From the NCBI RefSeq assembly GCF_020921035.1, contig NC_063158.1, forward strand, positions 3,206,001-3,270,000: a stretch of DNA of 64,000 nt, written 5' to 3'. The stretch comes from Rhodamnia argentea. Its lineage: Eukaryota > Streptophyta > Magnoliopsida > Myrtales > Myrtaceae. Under the pieces are notes generated by a model. It made no database searches. It had not been told where the DNA came from and saw only the letters and a list, made by a program, of their open reading frames with translations. This document shows, piece by piece, positions 34,788-47,730 of this stretch. Made by a program: the position numbers and the translations under genes. The first letter of the stretch is position 1. Each line of letters begins with the position of its first letter.

Positions 34788-35086
34788 ACCGCTCGGTCAC
34801 AAATAATGACCATAGCACCAGAAGCGCTTCCTCGGTTGCCCTTTTCTTCTTCAATCTGAGGCAAAATAAGTTGTGTGAACATGTTCATTAAAGTCTTAAA
34901 TCAGGATGAGTGTATACTTGCTTATTGTTGCTCGATTGCGTGAAAAACTGTATATTACCAAGACACCCCATTTCATCTCTCTCTCGGTGGGAGGGGTAAT
35001 GTTATAGCAAGAACACAGACCATGTATCAAATCACTTGCTATTCGAGCATCTTCAATGCTTGGAATGGTAGAATCCCCCGACTTGT

Positions 35087-35275
35087 CTTTACTATTTAGG
35101 CAGAATACCAGAGCACCGTCACATATTGTCACTAAAAAATTCAAAAAAATCTCAGATACGGAAGAAACGGAGGAAGAAAAAGATACAGAAATAGAAACAA
35201 TTTTTGAAACGAAGGGAAAGAAACAGGAACAAGAGGGATCCATCGAAGGGGATTCTTCTCCTTCCCTTGGAGAAA
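35087..35275 (+). pseudogene. Plastid ycf1-like fragment (NUPT)
   Basis: The frame reads [45 protein letters not shown]. This matches the low-complexity KKLKETSETEE...ETKGTKQEQEGS..PSL region of plastid ycf1 (Tic214) as I recall it. The preceding bases 'ctatttaggcagaatacc' match the ycf1 YLGRIP codons, although the frame shifts between the two. I infer a small plastid DNA insertion, now in the spacer between the convergent MADS and FZR genes. Similarity may extend left to about 35010 in decayed form. Confidence 0.7.
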
Positions 35276-35930
35276 GGCAATCCAAAAATTCCCAATTGGT
35301 GTCTTTTCTTCCGTTACCTTTAATCATACGGAACAACAGACAAGAGGGTTACACAGTTGCAGTCACAGTCGACAATACCTAAGTGACAAAGGAAGGCCAA
35401 ACGTAAGAAGAAGCACATGTACCTCGAAGAACAAAACCAAGAAGTAGCATCCTAACCGTAAGGTCCTTTGACAAACCACGAGTCATTTCATGTCGAGTAC
35501 CGAAGAAGCATGTACAGGAAATCAAAACCATTTACGTTCGTTGAAGCTGAGAGGAGGTTTACATGGAGGGAATTATGAGAATTTGCTACACAGTGGAAAG
35601 TTTAAATCACCCTATGATGCCTATGATAATATACAGCTGAAGGGAGTGAGTCGTTAAAAGGAATACATAACCCCTCCCACTATACATCTGGAACTGAAAT
35701 TGATAAATGAAACTAATTGGATGGCAAGGACAAAAGACGACCTAGTCTCTCCTATTCACATCTTATGCTAGAGATCCCCGCAAATCTGCCAATATTCGTG
35801 GAATTGCTTTTCTTGGATAAATCTTGCAATCTGTGATGTGTAATATCTGTGATGTAATATGCCATTATGCATCTTCCAGAGTCCATGAACTAGAAATAAC
35901 AATATGTTGGACTGAGAGTGAACTGTCTGA

Positions 35931-38900
35931 TCAACGAATTGTAGTTCTTCCAAAGAATGAGGATCCAATTTCACTGTCTGTGTTCTGCGAAAACAGAAAC
36001 ATAGATTAACCGATTTTGCTAGGATTGTAACACGCCCAAAACAAGCAAATAAGGTAGCGAGAAGAATAGGCAGAAACGAAGGTAGCTAATTAAGAAAGTC
36101 TTAGCTAAAGACTAGGTGATACGCCAGACCTCATGGCACAGAAAAAGAGAATATGGGTCATGGCATGCCAGTAGTCAGAATACTAGAACAAGTTGATCTT
36201 GTTTTATTGGAGCAATGAAAATGTGTAAATGTGATGATCCGCTAGATTGGGGGCATCAATTCTAGGAACTAATCTGAGATAGGCTAAGAAAAGTTTAACA
36301 AGCGCTAGGACAGTACATCAAATTCTGACAAAATCTTAAGAATGTAGCCTACCTGGGACTTCGGAGAGGGGAACACGTTCCAAAACCTAAGTGTTTCATC
36401 TCCAGCTCCAGTGACGATTGTCTGAATCAGCAATTTTGGAAAAGAAGAAGATATTGCATCAATAAGGTGTGCCCATCCTGGGAATAAAATGACAAAAATA
36501 TAAATAGGATGTGTAATGTAACCTGTCCATCTGGTGAAATAGCAAGGTAAAGTACTCTGTATGTATGTCCTGTAAGAGTCGCCAACTACAAAAGGAAAGG
36601 GACTCTCAAATTTTGGTAACTCAGAAACTTGACTAATTGATAACCGGTGATTCCATACCTTAGACATGGTGGGATATCTCCAAACTATTATCTGGTTTTG
36701 AGAGTAACCATGGGTGCTGACAAGTTCGTTAACATTCTTGGACCACACAAGGTTGCATACCTGTAAGAGATGACGAAAAAAGGGAGTAAATTCTCTTTTT
36801 CTGTGCGCACAGTGCAAAAGGCAATTCTACACTGTAAATCTTTTCAGCATAGCAAAGAAATCAAATTCTGTTTCCTCATTACATAAGAAATTTGATAAAC
36901 TAAATGACCCATATTCAGACGTATAAGAGTCAATCATAACCAACAGGAAGTCTGCAGTCCACAACCAAAAAGAAAGAGACATGGCAGAGGCAGTTAAGTA
37001 AAAGCATAAACCTACAACTGAAACCACAGAGTCACCCACATAAAGTTAGCTAGCACAAACAGGCAGGAGACCAGATGAAAATGCAAAAATTGCACATAAA
37101 AGCATGTCTAACCTGGCTGCCAGTGTCAATACAGCTGAGTTGTGAGTTAGTGGTTGTATTCCAGAAGCGAATACAACGATCTGCAGTACCACCGCCAGAT
37201 GCAAGAAGTCCATGAAGATGCGGAGACCAAGCAATCGCTTTTACAGCTGCTGTGTGCTCACTGTACTTAAGCACAGGCTGTGTTGAATGTTGATTCCATA
37301 CAAAAAGCTGTAAAGGAGATCAGCAGGTAAATGCAATGTAGCTCAAACAGAAGTAAGCTAAATTACCACAAAAAAGTGACAAGAAAGAAAGACCAAAGAA
37401 AAAAACAATAGCTTACTCTGTTATCATTTCCACCAGATGCTAGTTCACGGTTATCGTAAGACCATTTAAGTCCACACACCTACATCAGGAAAGAATAATC
37501 AGGCAGACTGAAATTTTTCTGTCTAGTCAGACTATTGCCGTGTCAAAAAAAAAACCCAAAGGCTTTTTGCCTCTTATATTGGTGGTATCTTGCACTTCTG
37601 ATAGCAGGCTTGTAGAAAACAGAAAATCAAATAGGCTGCATAAACTCCAAACTATGTCCACAAGTACAACAGACTTAGTCGACCTCAAGTTCTGAATGTA
37701 TAAAAATCTGACCTCTGACTTATGTCCTGCAAGTTTACTGACAAAATCATCCTGTGCGCGAATATCTCTTTGAAGAATACTCTTGTCCCTGCTACCAGAA
37801 GACAACAGCGATGAACTCCAAGCTAAGGCGCCAACCCTTAATCTGTGGCCTTCCATAGTTCTGACCCTCCTGCAGCGTGATGCATCCCATACCTATGCAG
37901 AAGACATTATGAAATTACAAAAGCAAATATACTAGGCTGTCCAAGCGAAACAGGTTATGAAGCAAAAAATCAATCATGAGAGAAACCAATTTACAATAAA
38001 ACAAAGGGAGTGATCCAGTTATTCTGTTGATAACGGAAAGAATTAAGGGCAACTCACTAATTTAAAATATCATCCCGTTGAACAAGAGAAAACTATGTTT
38101 GATGCATTTTGACAATTGAATGAATGGCAAAATCTATGACTCACTTATCAACAAGCAAATCATCTCATCAAAAAACCGCTCATTTGTTGTAGTTAGTTAC
38201 ATATCAATGGACAAACCTCACACGTATAATAGAACCAAGGTTTTTCCCCTTTTTATGAAGGATGAGGCCAATATGTTGAACCAAGGTTCAATCACGTATC
38301 ATAGCCAGTGAGCTGGATATTTTTCTAACTTGATAAGAGCTTAAATGACCACTGCAGTATCCTATACTGTTCATTTCAAGAGCAGCTGAACTGGACAAGT
38401 ATCAAAGCTGTCGCCATCCTTTCCATTCATTGTATTGTCCTACATGTCCATCGTCACTAAAAAGAATCTGGTATCCTTCTCAGCAGAATCCGCTAACCTT
38501 ACGGGGGTTGTACTAAAATATTCAATCAGTCAAAGAATAAGGGAATCTAATATCTGGTACATCTCAAACATTTGAGACATTTAATAGACTTAAATCCATC
38601 ACATCCTAAGCGGCAATGCAGTTCTTTGCACTTCTAAATAACTACCAACCCAAGTCTAATTAATTCCATGAGGATAAGGCAAAGCCAAACAATAAGCAGA
38701 GGTAAACTATTGTCAGTACAAGAAAAACGGAACAAGCACTCTTTCCTTGCTACAGCTTCTTGATGGAGTGATAGCATCAATTTATCCAAACTACTCATGC
38801 AATGGAGTGTAAAAGAATGATGCGAACAGCCTTTGCCTTGTATCTCTATATTGCTATAATCTTTCTTTTTCAATTACAATAGCTTCATTACAGTTATTTT

Positions 38901-40813
38901 TTGCGAGGTTTTCAAACTGTGTTTGCAACAATAGCAAAGTGCAAGGTAAACTGATAGAGAGAATTAGATTATGGGCATACCATTGAGGTTGTGGTTATGG
39001 TTAATACCTCAAATGGAAGTCTATACTCTTGGAAGAATCTAATCAATGCCGATTGCATCAATCATCTGAAAGAACCATGCACACTTTTGATAAATGCTTT
39101 ATATATGAGTGCTTCCCGTTCATTTGGTTTTGCAAATCCATCCATTTTATGCTCCTTTGTCCATAAAAGTATGCCAGCTAAAGCATTAATGCGATTAATG
39201 CACGGTACTGGTACCATAGACCAAAGTTATAGTTTGATAACTCTGCTCGCCTCTGGAGCTAGATGTAGGGTTTGGTTAGAGTATCATTGACTGCAATATA
39301 CAGGCTCAACAACCACAAGTACATGGAGTTAGATAGCAAGAAAGACTTGATGGCCCTGTTAAGCCTGAAAAAGAAGATGACGGATCCTATCCAAATCAAA
39401 GGGATAAACCTTAAAAACTAAGTCAGGTTAACGGCACAGTCGATCCTGAAGGCACAGCATCATTGTTTGAGGTCTGGCATAGCACCCATCCTACAACTGA
39501 TTGAGCTAGTTAAAACCACTAAATCACATGCTAAATCCATCCCTCAAATTCCACCTACCCCGAGTCTACTGCAGAAACAAATGCAAGCTCCCAAAATTTG
39601 ACTGACCAACAGCAACCTAAGCAACTAAAATTCCCAGCCCTTCCAATTAAGCAGAGGAAAGTTTCAGAAAGCAGAGAGTTCTAACCTGGAGTTTTCCATT
39701 ACTCGTTCCGATTGCAAGATGTGTACCGCGCTGTGCCCAACCAACCGAGCAAACGTTATCATCAATCCCTAAGTCACATAACTTAGTCACCTGCAAGAAC
39801 ATACCTCTGAAGTTAGGGCACACCATAATCGACAAACAACTTGGAGCCCATTACAATGGCAGGAACCGAAATTAAGGAAGGGATTACACTTCAAGAGAAT
39901 GGGTGAAGACTCACCTTGCTGCTGCAAGCATTCCATAGATAGACACAATTCCCCAGCCCCACTGCCAACACATTATGCGAAGACCAGTCCACAAGATTCA
40001 AGTAAAAATCATCCTGCAATGCAGGCGCATCCAAAACCTAAAAGAATAAACACACAATCATCAAAAGTTAATCCAAAATACACCAAATCTCCCGCTCCAA
40101 AACGAGGTTCTTTCCACAAATCCATAACTACAACTAGCAATTTTCCATGCGAACAGATAGTCCTCCGTGGTTTCATCCATACCCTCTTGTTTCTTGCCAA
40201 AGTAACTGTCGTAACAAGTTTCCTAATCACAACATACTGAATCATAAGAAGGCCCCCCCAAGAACCAATCAAGAAAGCTCCTCACCTTGTACGGCGACCT
40301 CGGAACCTTCCTCGCGGCCTTCACGGGGCTCTGGCTAACCACATTCCCCGCGTCCTCGAACCCAAAAGGCGAGAGCGCGTGCAGCGACCGTTTCGTCTCA
40401 GTCTTGTACCGGAAGATGTTCCGCCCCACCACCGGGGACTCCTTCCTCTCCGGGGTGTCGGGGCCAAACAGCGCCGCGCGGAGCAGCGCATTGTACGTGG
40501 ACAACGAGGCCTCCTCTTTGCTCTCCGCCGCGGCAGAAGAAGAAGGAGAAGGAGAAGGAGAAGAGCTCGCCGACTGCGGCGAGGGCGAGGACTGTATGCC
40601 GAAGAAGGCGAAGTTGGAGCCGGATCGGCTGGGGATGAACCTGTCGGAGTAGATTGCCCTCGACGGCGACTGGCTGTGGGCCGAATTGATCATGCGGTTC
40701 ACGTGATCGGAGGGAGTTGTTAGGGTTTCGAGGGCGAGGGAGTCGCGAGGCATTGTGGGAGGGAGGCTGAGCTGCGCACGCGTCTGGGACGGTGAGGTAG
40801 AGTCGTCGTCCAT
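35931..40813 (-). CDS. FZR: FIZZY-related / CCS52A-type APC/C activator (CDH1 homologue)
   Basis: WD40 co-activator that loads substrates onto the anaphase-promoting complex and drives endocycle onset and mitotic exit (family knowledge). Exons: 40813-40286, 40037-39915, 39790-39686, 37892-37713, 37479-37417, 37307-37113, 36760-36659, 36585-36523, 36421-36353, 35984-35931. They give 1,482 nt, or 493 aa, close to Arabidopsis FZR2. The C-box DRFIPSR is at residues 57-63. [14 protein letters not shown] and the [14 protein letters not shown] linker follow, then seven WD40 blades from about residue 190. The protein ends GRTTIR, the Ile-Arg tail that docks on the APC/C. Every exon from 1 to 9 ends in phase 0. 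The serine/proline-rich N-terminus is typical. I cannot separate CCS52A1 from A2. It is convergent with the MADS gene. Confidence 0.95.
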
Positions 40814-40899
40814 GGAGGATTTGAGCGAGAGAAAGAGAGATGCAGGTGAGGAGTTGATGATGGAGTGTTAGCGATTCTTGGTGATTGATGGAGTGTTAA

Positions 40900-42900
40900 A
40901 AATTTTGTCTTTTTCCCCCCTCTCTCTCTCTCTCTTTTCCGGGAAAAGTTGGTTTTTTTTGCGCCAAATATGGGGAGATCTGGGAAATTCGGGTGCTGAC
41001 CAGGGGCTGCAACGTCTTTTCAAGAATCTTGAAGGCAGCTACGACGTCGGCTTTGAGGTATCTGGATTTCCTCGAGTTTTGAGATTTAGTTAACACGTGG
41101 CAACAGGACACAAATAATATGATATTTGTACTTTATCTCAACATGCAATATTATTCATTTCCTAAACTTTTAGTGAATTTAATTTGATCTCTGAACTATA
41201 TAAAATTAAAGTTGAATTAATGAAAGTACAATAATAGACATTTTTATATAGTCCGGATACTAAATTGAACATGCAATCAAAGTCCGGAGATCATATCGAA
41301 CAAAAATTAAAAGTTTATGGATCACATTGTACATCGAGGTAAGGTTCATAAGTCATATTGAATAGATTAAAAATTTTATAGATTATATTTCATATTTGGC
41401 CAAAATTCAAGAACCATGACTGTCCCTTACCGCATTGAAGGTCTCTTGTATGGGTAAGATACTAGGGCTTTCGCACAAAATACAATCGTAATATTTCTTC
41501 TTTTGGAGTGAGCAGAATTATAAACATCTAAGACACGTCTTATTATATCCAATAAAATATTTCACTTTTTAAACTTTCTTTATATCTTTTCTTGCGATTC
41601 CTCGTCACATAATATGAATTGGTAACGAAGTTTCATTATTAGATAATAAGTTTCTATAAAATTTTGTATTATAAATAAACCTGTTATAAAATGCGAGCCT
41701 AACTTTTTGTTTAACATGATAATATCATCTCCAGGAAAACGATGGTGTGTATCTGTCCGTATACCGAACCGTATAATTTTTGTTCTTGTACATTGCTAAT
41801 GCTACGGAGCGCTTACTGTACTTTTTTTTTGGTCTGAACGCTTACTGTACTTGATTGGCAATTATCAGCACCAGAACTGGGAATGCCGTTCAGGAAGTTA
41901 CTAAACATAATCGCAAGGTCTCACAACGTAAAACTTTTCGATGGCTTCGATGATTGACCCTTGAAACTTCTGTCGGACGGAGTCGAATTCGAACGAATTT
42001 TTTCGAAATCCTTGCTGTTCCTGGGGAAGTCCAGTGCGTCGACTTTTTTACATTTGTTTCGGTTGAAGTCGAGTTCTCAGATCGCCTCTTGACGCCGGCT
42101 AAGTTCTCTCATCAGATTACTGCTCGGAATTCGGCATAAAAAAGGTTGTTGATGTTGGCGACGGAGACTTGGGCTCAGACGCATGCTGCACAGTAGTAAT
42201 CGGCATCGGTTCAACGTTTGCTGCCAGACTTGGAATGGAATGCAGCGGCGGCATTTCAATATTACAAGGACTAGTATTTGCCCCCTTAATTTTGGGGGCT
42301 ATAGCCGAGTCAGGGTGACATTTTCCAGCATGGGCCAAGCAAATCATCTTTTAGAAGGTATAAATCTGAGCAAAGCCACGACAATTGAACCGTCGGCGAG
42401 CGCGAGGCGCAACAAGCCTACACGGCGACTACCTCGGGTTGTCGAAATCTCTGCGACCCACCCAACTAATTCACCAAACTCCACAGAAGAGTCACGATCG
42501 AGTGTCACCTGGTTCATGAATATGCAAAAACAAGACGTTTGGATGAAAAGCATATGACGCATCTGGAGATCAGGAGAAGAAAAAACAGTCTGGACTTAAT
42601 CTCGCCATGCTAACAGATAAACAGCAAAAAACAAAGTCGTAATGACTAGAATCAATTGCTTCCTAGAGACGTGAAGCAGGAAGAGTAAGAGACTATCCCT
42701 CCCCTAATTTCAGATGACAAAAGATTGGATGGATACATTCAGCTCAAGAAGCAGAGCCTTTTTTTTTCCTCTCTTTGTTCACACAGTACATGGGACCGCC
42801 TGCGAAAATTTGAGCTCTGGCATCCGAAAATTCTCGTAGCACCTTCCTATTTTGTTGTCAGCCGATCAATTTTACAAAAGAAGCAATAGCCGTGCGTTTG
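40900..42900. other. Spacer between FZR and the DUF1191 gene
   Basis: Contains the FZR promoter, with a CT run at 40919-40936 about 110 bp upstream of the ATG. At 42117-42560 the minus strand has two adjacent open frames of coding-like composition (ending PTSTTFFMPNSEQ, and ...RRVGLLRLALADGSIVVALLRFIPSKR). I do not recognise them. They may be a relic or an unannotated short gene. The rest is AT-rich. Confidence 0.4.
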
Positions 42901-42927
42901 GCAATGTCTGAAATTTCGAACTTTTGA

Positions 42928-43857
42928 TCAAGAAGGAAAAGGAGCATACTCATGCTCAATGATGGGCACGGTCCTGGTGACAGCAGCAGTTGGTGCTCTT
43001 ACATGGCCAACCATGGAAACTTGCAGTGCCTCTTCCTCATAAGCCCTCCTCTCCATCTCTTCCCGCCTCGATTTCTTCTTTGCCTTCACGAACAACGCCA
43101 CGAGAAGCAGGCTCAGCAGGAACACCCCCAGCATGGACCCAATTGATCCCCCGACCGCTACCTTCCACTTGCTCACTCGCTTCCTCATCTGCACTGGCGG
43201 CAGCTCGGTCACCAGCCCGAAGTGCCCATGCCCTGTGGCCAAACAGACTGAAGGCGAGACCTGATTGGCCAAAGTCAGCTTCCCATTGGATTCGAAGTTG
43301 GCACACATTGGCACGACTCCAGGCCTGTGATCCAGTGTGGCAACGCCAGTGAAGTTCACTGTGATGGGTTTCTCTCCGGCTGTGATACTGAGCTCGAGCG
43401 CCGCAGTGGCGGTGTTGGAATTTCCGTGGCTACCGGCATTGTAAGCTAAAAGGCCTAGCACTGGAGAAACTAGCTGGTACCCAGATAAGTCATAGTTGGA
43501 GTAATATATGGAAGACCAGTTGTTTTGCAAGATTTGCCTGATCAGCATGACTCTTTCCACGCATGGTTGGACCGTCACCCCGATGCCCAAGTGGAATTCT
43601 TTCACCTGCGCGCCATACCGGTGTAAGCTGCCACACCGGAACTTCACGGTGTCAACTCGGATGCCCGAGAGATTCTTTGGCAGGTTCACGGCGTGTATCA
43701 CTCCGGTCTTGATCTGCTGGCTGCTGGATTTAAACGTGTAGTCGCGGATCAGAAGATCGAGGACACGCGCCGATTTAATCTCTTGAGCTAGGACTTTTTG
43801 TGGTGAAGCTAATGCCGAGACAAGAAGCAAGAAATTGAGAGGAAATCGACAGCCCAT
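42928..43857 (-). CDS. DUF1191 single-pass membrane protein
   Basis: Intronless gene of 309 aa, with its start at the ATG opening MGCRFPLNFLLLVSA (43857). The 25 extra codons upstream lack signal-peptide character. A signal peptide (about 1-24) leads an extracellular domain with Cys residues in FRCGSL, QPCVE, VPMCANF and SVCLA and a YNLSGYQLVSPVLGLLAYNA-like core. One membrane helix follows (about 234-257, GGSIGSMLGVFLLSLLLVALFV), then a basic stop-transfer KAKKKSRREEMERRAYEEE and a short tail ending EHEYAPFPS. This layout matches the plant DUF1191 family, whose function is unknown. It is probably at the plasma membrane (inference). Confidence 0.85.
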   Translation of the reverse strand: MGCRFPLNFLLLVSALASPQKVLAQEIKSARVLDLLIRDYTFKSSSQQIKTGVIHAVNLPKNLSGIRVDTVKFRCGSLHRYGAQVKEFHLGIGVTVQPCVERVMLIRQILQNNWSSIYYSNYDLSGYQLVSPVLGLLAYNAGSHGNSNTATAALELSITAGEKPITVNFTGVATLDHRPGVVPMCANFESNGKLTLANQVSPSVCLATGHGHFGLVTELPPVQMRKRVSKWKVAVGGSIGSMLGVFLLSLLLVALFVKAKKKSRREEMERRAYEEEALQVSMVGHVRAPTAAVTRTVPIIEHEYAPFPS

Positions 43858-45173
43858 TATACGGTGTGAGACTGCTAAAACAGAGTGCTGGGTTTCTTCT
43901 GCTTCTAAAATTAGTATGTCATCACTGATCACTTATCAGTACTGGTGCTAGAACAGGTCCAAAAAACCTTGTCAGAGACAACTTCTTCTGTAGTTATAGA
44001 CGAAAGGAGAGAAGTTGCAAAGAGAGAAGAGCCTGCACCGGTTGAGGGAAATGATGTAGAAACACTGGGTTGATTGAAAGCTAAGCAAGTGTAGAGAAAA
44101 GAAAAAGAAAAAGTCTGAATCTTGTTGTGGATAGACAGAAAAGACAGGCATGTTTTCTCATTAGGTCGAAGTTAAAAGGTTTCATCTGACAGGGTCCTAC
44201 CTTCTCCTCACAGGAAGAGGAAGCATGAATGAATTAGCTGGTAAATTGCAAGTAATGTTTGGCATTCAAGATTCTAGAAAAGTAGGCGTCACCACCACAC
44301 AACGTTCATTATGCAGATTGCGTTTTCTCTGCAACTTTTCCAGGAAAGTAAAAAGCTCTTGTACAGTTTTTTCTTGCTCCAGTCGTTAAAGCCTTAAAGG
44401 TCCTAAAGGTCACACCTTTTTACCTCACTGCATGATGCAGTCATTTGCATCTCTCATGGATAGCTTGAGTTCTTCTCAATCAGGGACTCATTTTTCTTTG
44501 CAAGGTGAAGTTTCTGCAAAGACAAATCTTTACTTTGTCTAAAGAATCCTCCGAAAGGAGAAAAAGAAGAAGGAATTTTCAAATTGGGGGTCAGTGGAGC
44601 ATGTTGAGCGCAATGATTGGGGAGGTGGGTCGATGATGAAAGTTCATATGACCAACCCAAAAAACATAAAATTGGAAACCAAAAAAGAAAAGGGTTTTGG
44701 CATGCTTAAGGAAAAGGTAAGGAAGCCACACTTAACTCCATATGTAGTTGATGAAAATGTTCCCCACTACACCAACCTTTGTGGGTCTCATGTTGCCTCG
44801 CATGGCCCTTCTTCCAATTGGTTTCTTTTCAGGAGACCCAAAAGTTTCGCATTCAGGTCAAACATCGAAGTAGCAAAATTGCCAGTCCTCAGAAAAGTTT
44901 TTTGTCCAGTGATCTCTTTCCATCTTCTTCTCTCAACTTGGGCCTCAAAACTTGTTTTATACAAGGAGGAGGATAATTAGAGCGATTTTGCTGAAGTGGG
45001 ATGATGAATTTGACAAAGAGGGTATCTGAAAGAAGTGTTCAAATTATGGTAGTCATCCAAAAGGATTCTCTTTCCCATTTGAACCCCTCCATCGAGTAGT
45101 ACACGTGCTTATAGAAGCTATTACAGACAGATAAGTAAGTCTCCCTTTAGCATAACAAGAATTGCAAAGCTGG
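43858..45173. other. Spacer between the DUF1191 gene and expansin
   Basis: Holds the promoter of the minus-strand DUF1191 gene and the downstream region of the expansin. No other gene or clear repeat was seen. The 44594-44980 open frame has no family motif. Confidence 0.45.
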
Positions 45174-46391
45174 CTAGTGGAAATTGACAGTGGCTTGGTA
45201 AGCCAACCCTGCGTTCCAGTTGGAAGGAGCAACGTTGTAGGCAATGATGGTCTCTCCGGTGGTGTAGGAGGTGAGCTTGAAGGAGAGAGATTGGCCTCCA
45301 AGGCTTGCAAAGGCTTGGTATGAAGCACCCCAGTTGTGGCTCATGCTGATCCAATCTGTCTTGCTTCCTTTGACCCACATGCTCACGATGTCTCCCCCTC
45401 CCCCCACATTCATCACGTACACCAGGAGCCAGTAGCCATTCCCTTGGAACTGGAATCTGATCCCTCCTGGCTTTATGCAGGGTACTCTGCAAACATTTCC
45501 ACAGTCTTCTCGAGTTATTTCAAGTCAAATGGATTTGGATATGACACCTTGGTCGAGTATTCACATTCATGTCTTTAGGGAGTACATTATAACCCCAAGC
45601 AGTGTGTAGAATACATATTGCCATACGCTGAGGAGAGGCTAGAAAGAAAAAATGTTTGTGTGTACCTTCTGTACATGACGGGGACTATGCCGGCCTTCCA
45701 CTGAGCGATCTTCATGAAGGCGGGCTTGGACATGTCAAAATGGACGCTGGGTGGGTTGCACCACCCGCCATTGTTTGAGTCCTGGGACCAGTTGGGCGGG
45801 CAGAGGTTGGTGGCTGTGACCGTGGTGAAAGGTGAACTGACGGAGCACCAGGGCGACTGCACGCACTTGATCTGATAACATGTCCCGCAAGCATACCCGT
45901 CGTCGAAAAGGGTCGAGCTCAAAGCTGCCGTCGCGGAGCCATACCCGTTGATGAACAAGTTTCCATACCCACATGCCCCTCCTGGAAATTGGAAATGAAA
46001 GCATGGGTGATACTTAGAATGGACATACGTACTTCAGGTTATATACTTTAAAATCACATCCGCTACGCAAATACTTGAATGCAAGACCAGAGAGGATGGA
46101 CCCAACAAAGAAGTATGGCCATTGCAAAAACGCAATGCAATTAGTATCAATTCAGCTCTAAATCTTTCAGTGATGATCGCATGAAACAACAAGCGTACCC
46201 ATAGTCTCGGAGGCAGTCTCATCCCCATAGAAAGTGGCATGAGCAAGAGACCATTGGCTAGGTTGAAACCCTCCAGACCCAGGAGAATCACCATAGCTCC
46301 CACCACCCATGGCTGAACCATTTTCGCCTACTGCTGCTGCAAGTATCAATGCAAAAGACCATAACCTCCATGAGCGAATCAAAGAAGCCAT
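45174..46391 (-). CDS. Alpha-expansin (EXPA)
   Basis: Secreted wall-loosening protein acting on cellulose-xyloglucan contacts (family knowledge). Exons: 46391-46199, 45981-45666, 45486-45174; 822 nt, or 273 aa, with two introns as in most EXPA genes. A signal peptide (about 1-24) is followed by a Gly/Ser-rich linker and [26 protein letters not shown]. The six-Cys GH45-like domain has [23 protein letters not shown] and HFDMSKPAF (the HFD motif). The C-terminal CBM63-like domain starts at [22 protein letters not shown] and runs to YQATVNFH. The [19 protein letters not shown] and [11 protein letters not shown] stretches resemble EXPA12/13-type members, but I leave the number open. All phases agree. 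Confidence 0.93.
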
Positions 46392-46429
46392 GGATGGTTT
46401 GTTCTTGCTGATTCTTGGGCACAACACAA

Positions 46430-47730
46430 AGCTTCCCCACTAAAAATTATGTGCACCCACGAACACACAACCCGATTTCAACAGTGCCCTCGTATATATT
46501 TGGTCCTATACAAGGTGTAGGGAGAGAGAAAAATGTTGAACTTCGTGATGCCCACGAAGATATTTGGCCTCATGCATTTAAGTCAAAAGGAGTTTGGTTA
46601 AATAATAAGCCAATGTGATTTTGGGCTATGGCACTTAGAATATTGATTGTTTGGAGTCAACTACTTGATGGTTATACTGATATGGGTTTGATAGATTTTG
46701 GATAGAAAGGAGACAGCCAACGTGCGGGGCTCAATGTCTTCTTAGTTGAGGGCCTTAAGGCGTGATTGCAAGTTTTCAAGTGGTTTTCGATACCGAATCC
46801 CAAGTCGGGTTAGATCTGAAGCCAAAAGCTGGGGACTAGAAAGAGAAGCCATCGTCGAAAAGTAGAGGCTAGTTATTGAGCACCACAGACTACGAGAAGA
46901 CTACACAATTCTCATCACATATTGTTGGCATCATCTTGGTTTCAATACCGTGACAAAACTTGATCTGCGACATAAGATTGAGTAGAATTCAAGTCCTTTA
47001 CTCTCTTCTCTGAACAGTGATTCGCTGTGATTACTCAAAGAAATGCTGATAAGAAAAGGAAACCCAGAGCTGAAGTTCATGACCTTCCTGTAATCTGCAC
47101 AAAGTGAGCTGAAGTTCAAGCCATTCCTGTAATCTGTACTATGTGCAATGTTACAAGGCTACTTCTTTGTACCAAAGCCTCAGAAAGCAAGAGTTGAAGC
47201 ATTATTGTGGCAAACTGTGGCTGAAGTATGGAAACTTTTAGATACACGGTCTCTCTTGTTCCGCAAAAATATTCGTAAGCGATTTTCTCAATATTGACTA
47301 AGATGCCGTGACAGGTATTTACTAGCAGCATGTAACTGGAATTTGACATATTAACAGCACTCGTGATTGATTGTTGTTATACAAATAAATATTGTACAGC
47401 CATCTTGTTTCCTTCTCCTCACAACCAAGGTCATGATGCAGCAGCAATTTCCTCGGCATGTTATAACACGGTACATGCTGAGTCCCAATCTCGCATTGGC
47501 ACGTTCATCTTGTTAACATCTGAGAAATAATTCACCCTGCATAATGACGAGGGAATCGGAACTGTTGAGCACTAGTATCTGAATTTGATGCAGAGAGGTA
47601 CGACAATGAAGAATGAGCAGGTGGGTATGCGAGGCTCTGTGAGGACATTACAGCGCGGACTTCCTCAGAAAACCTGACAAGGTCAGGAAAAAAACCGAAA
47701 AGCTTGAGCGCTTAAGTTATGTACCTCTCA
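46430..47730. other. Spacer between expansin and PGRL1
   Basis: Expansin promoter (right end of that gene) and the presumed 3'UTR of PGRL1. No family-like coding frame or repeat was found. Confidence 0.45.

Noticed and set aside
34896-35336. 146-aa minus-strand frame over the ycf1-like segment
   Set aside because: It is antisense to the plastid-like coding text and has no motif of its own.
44594-44980. 128-aa open frame in the DUF1191-expansin spacer
   Set aside because: No conserved motif and no splice or promoter context; most likely chance.
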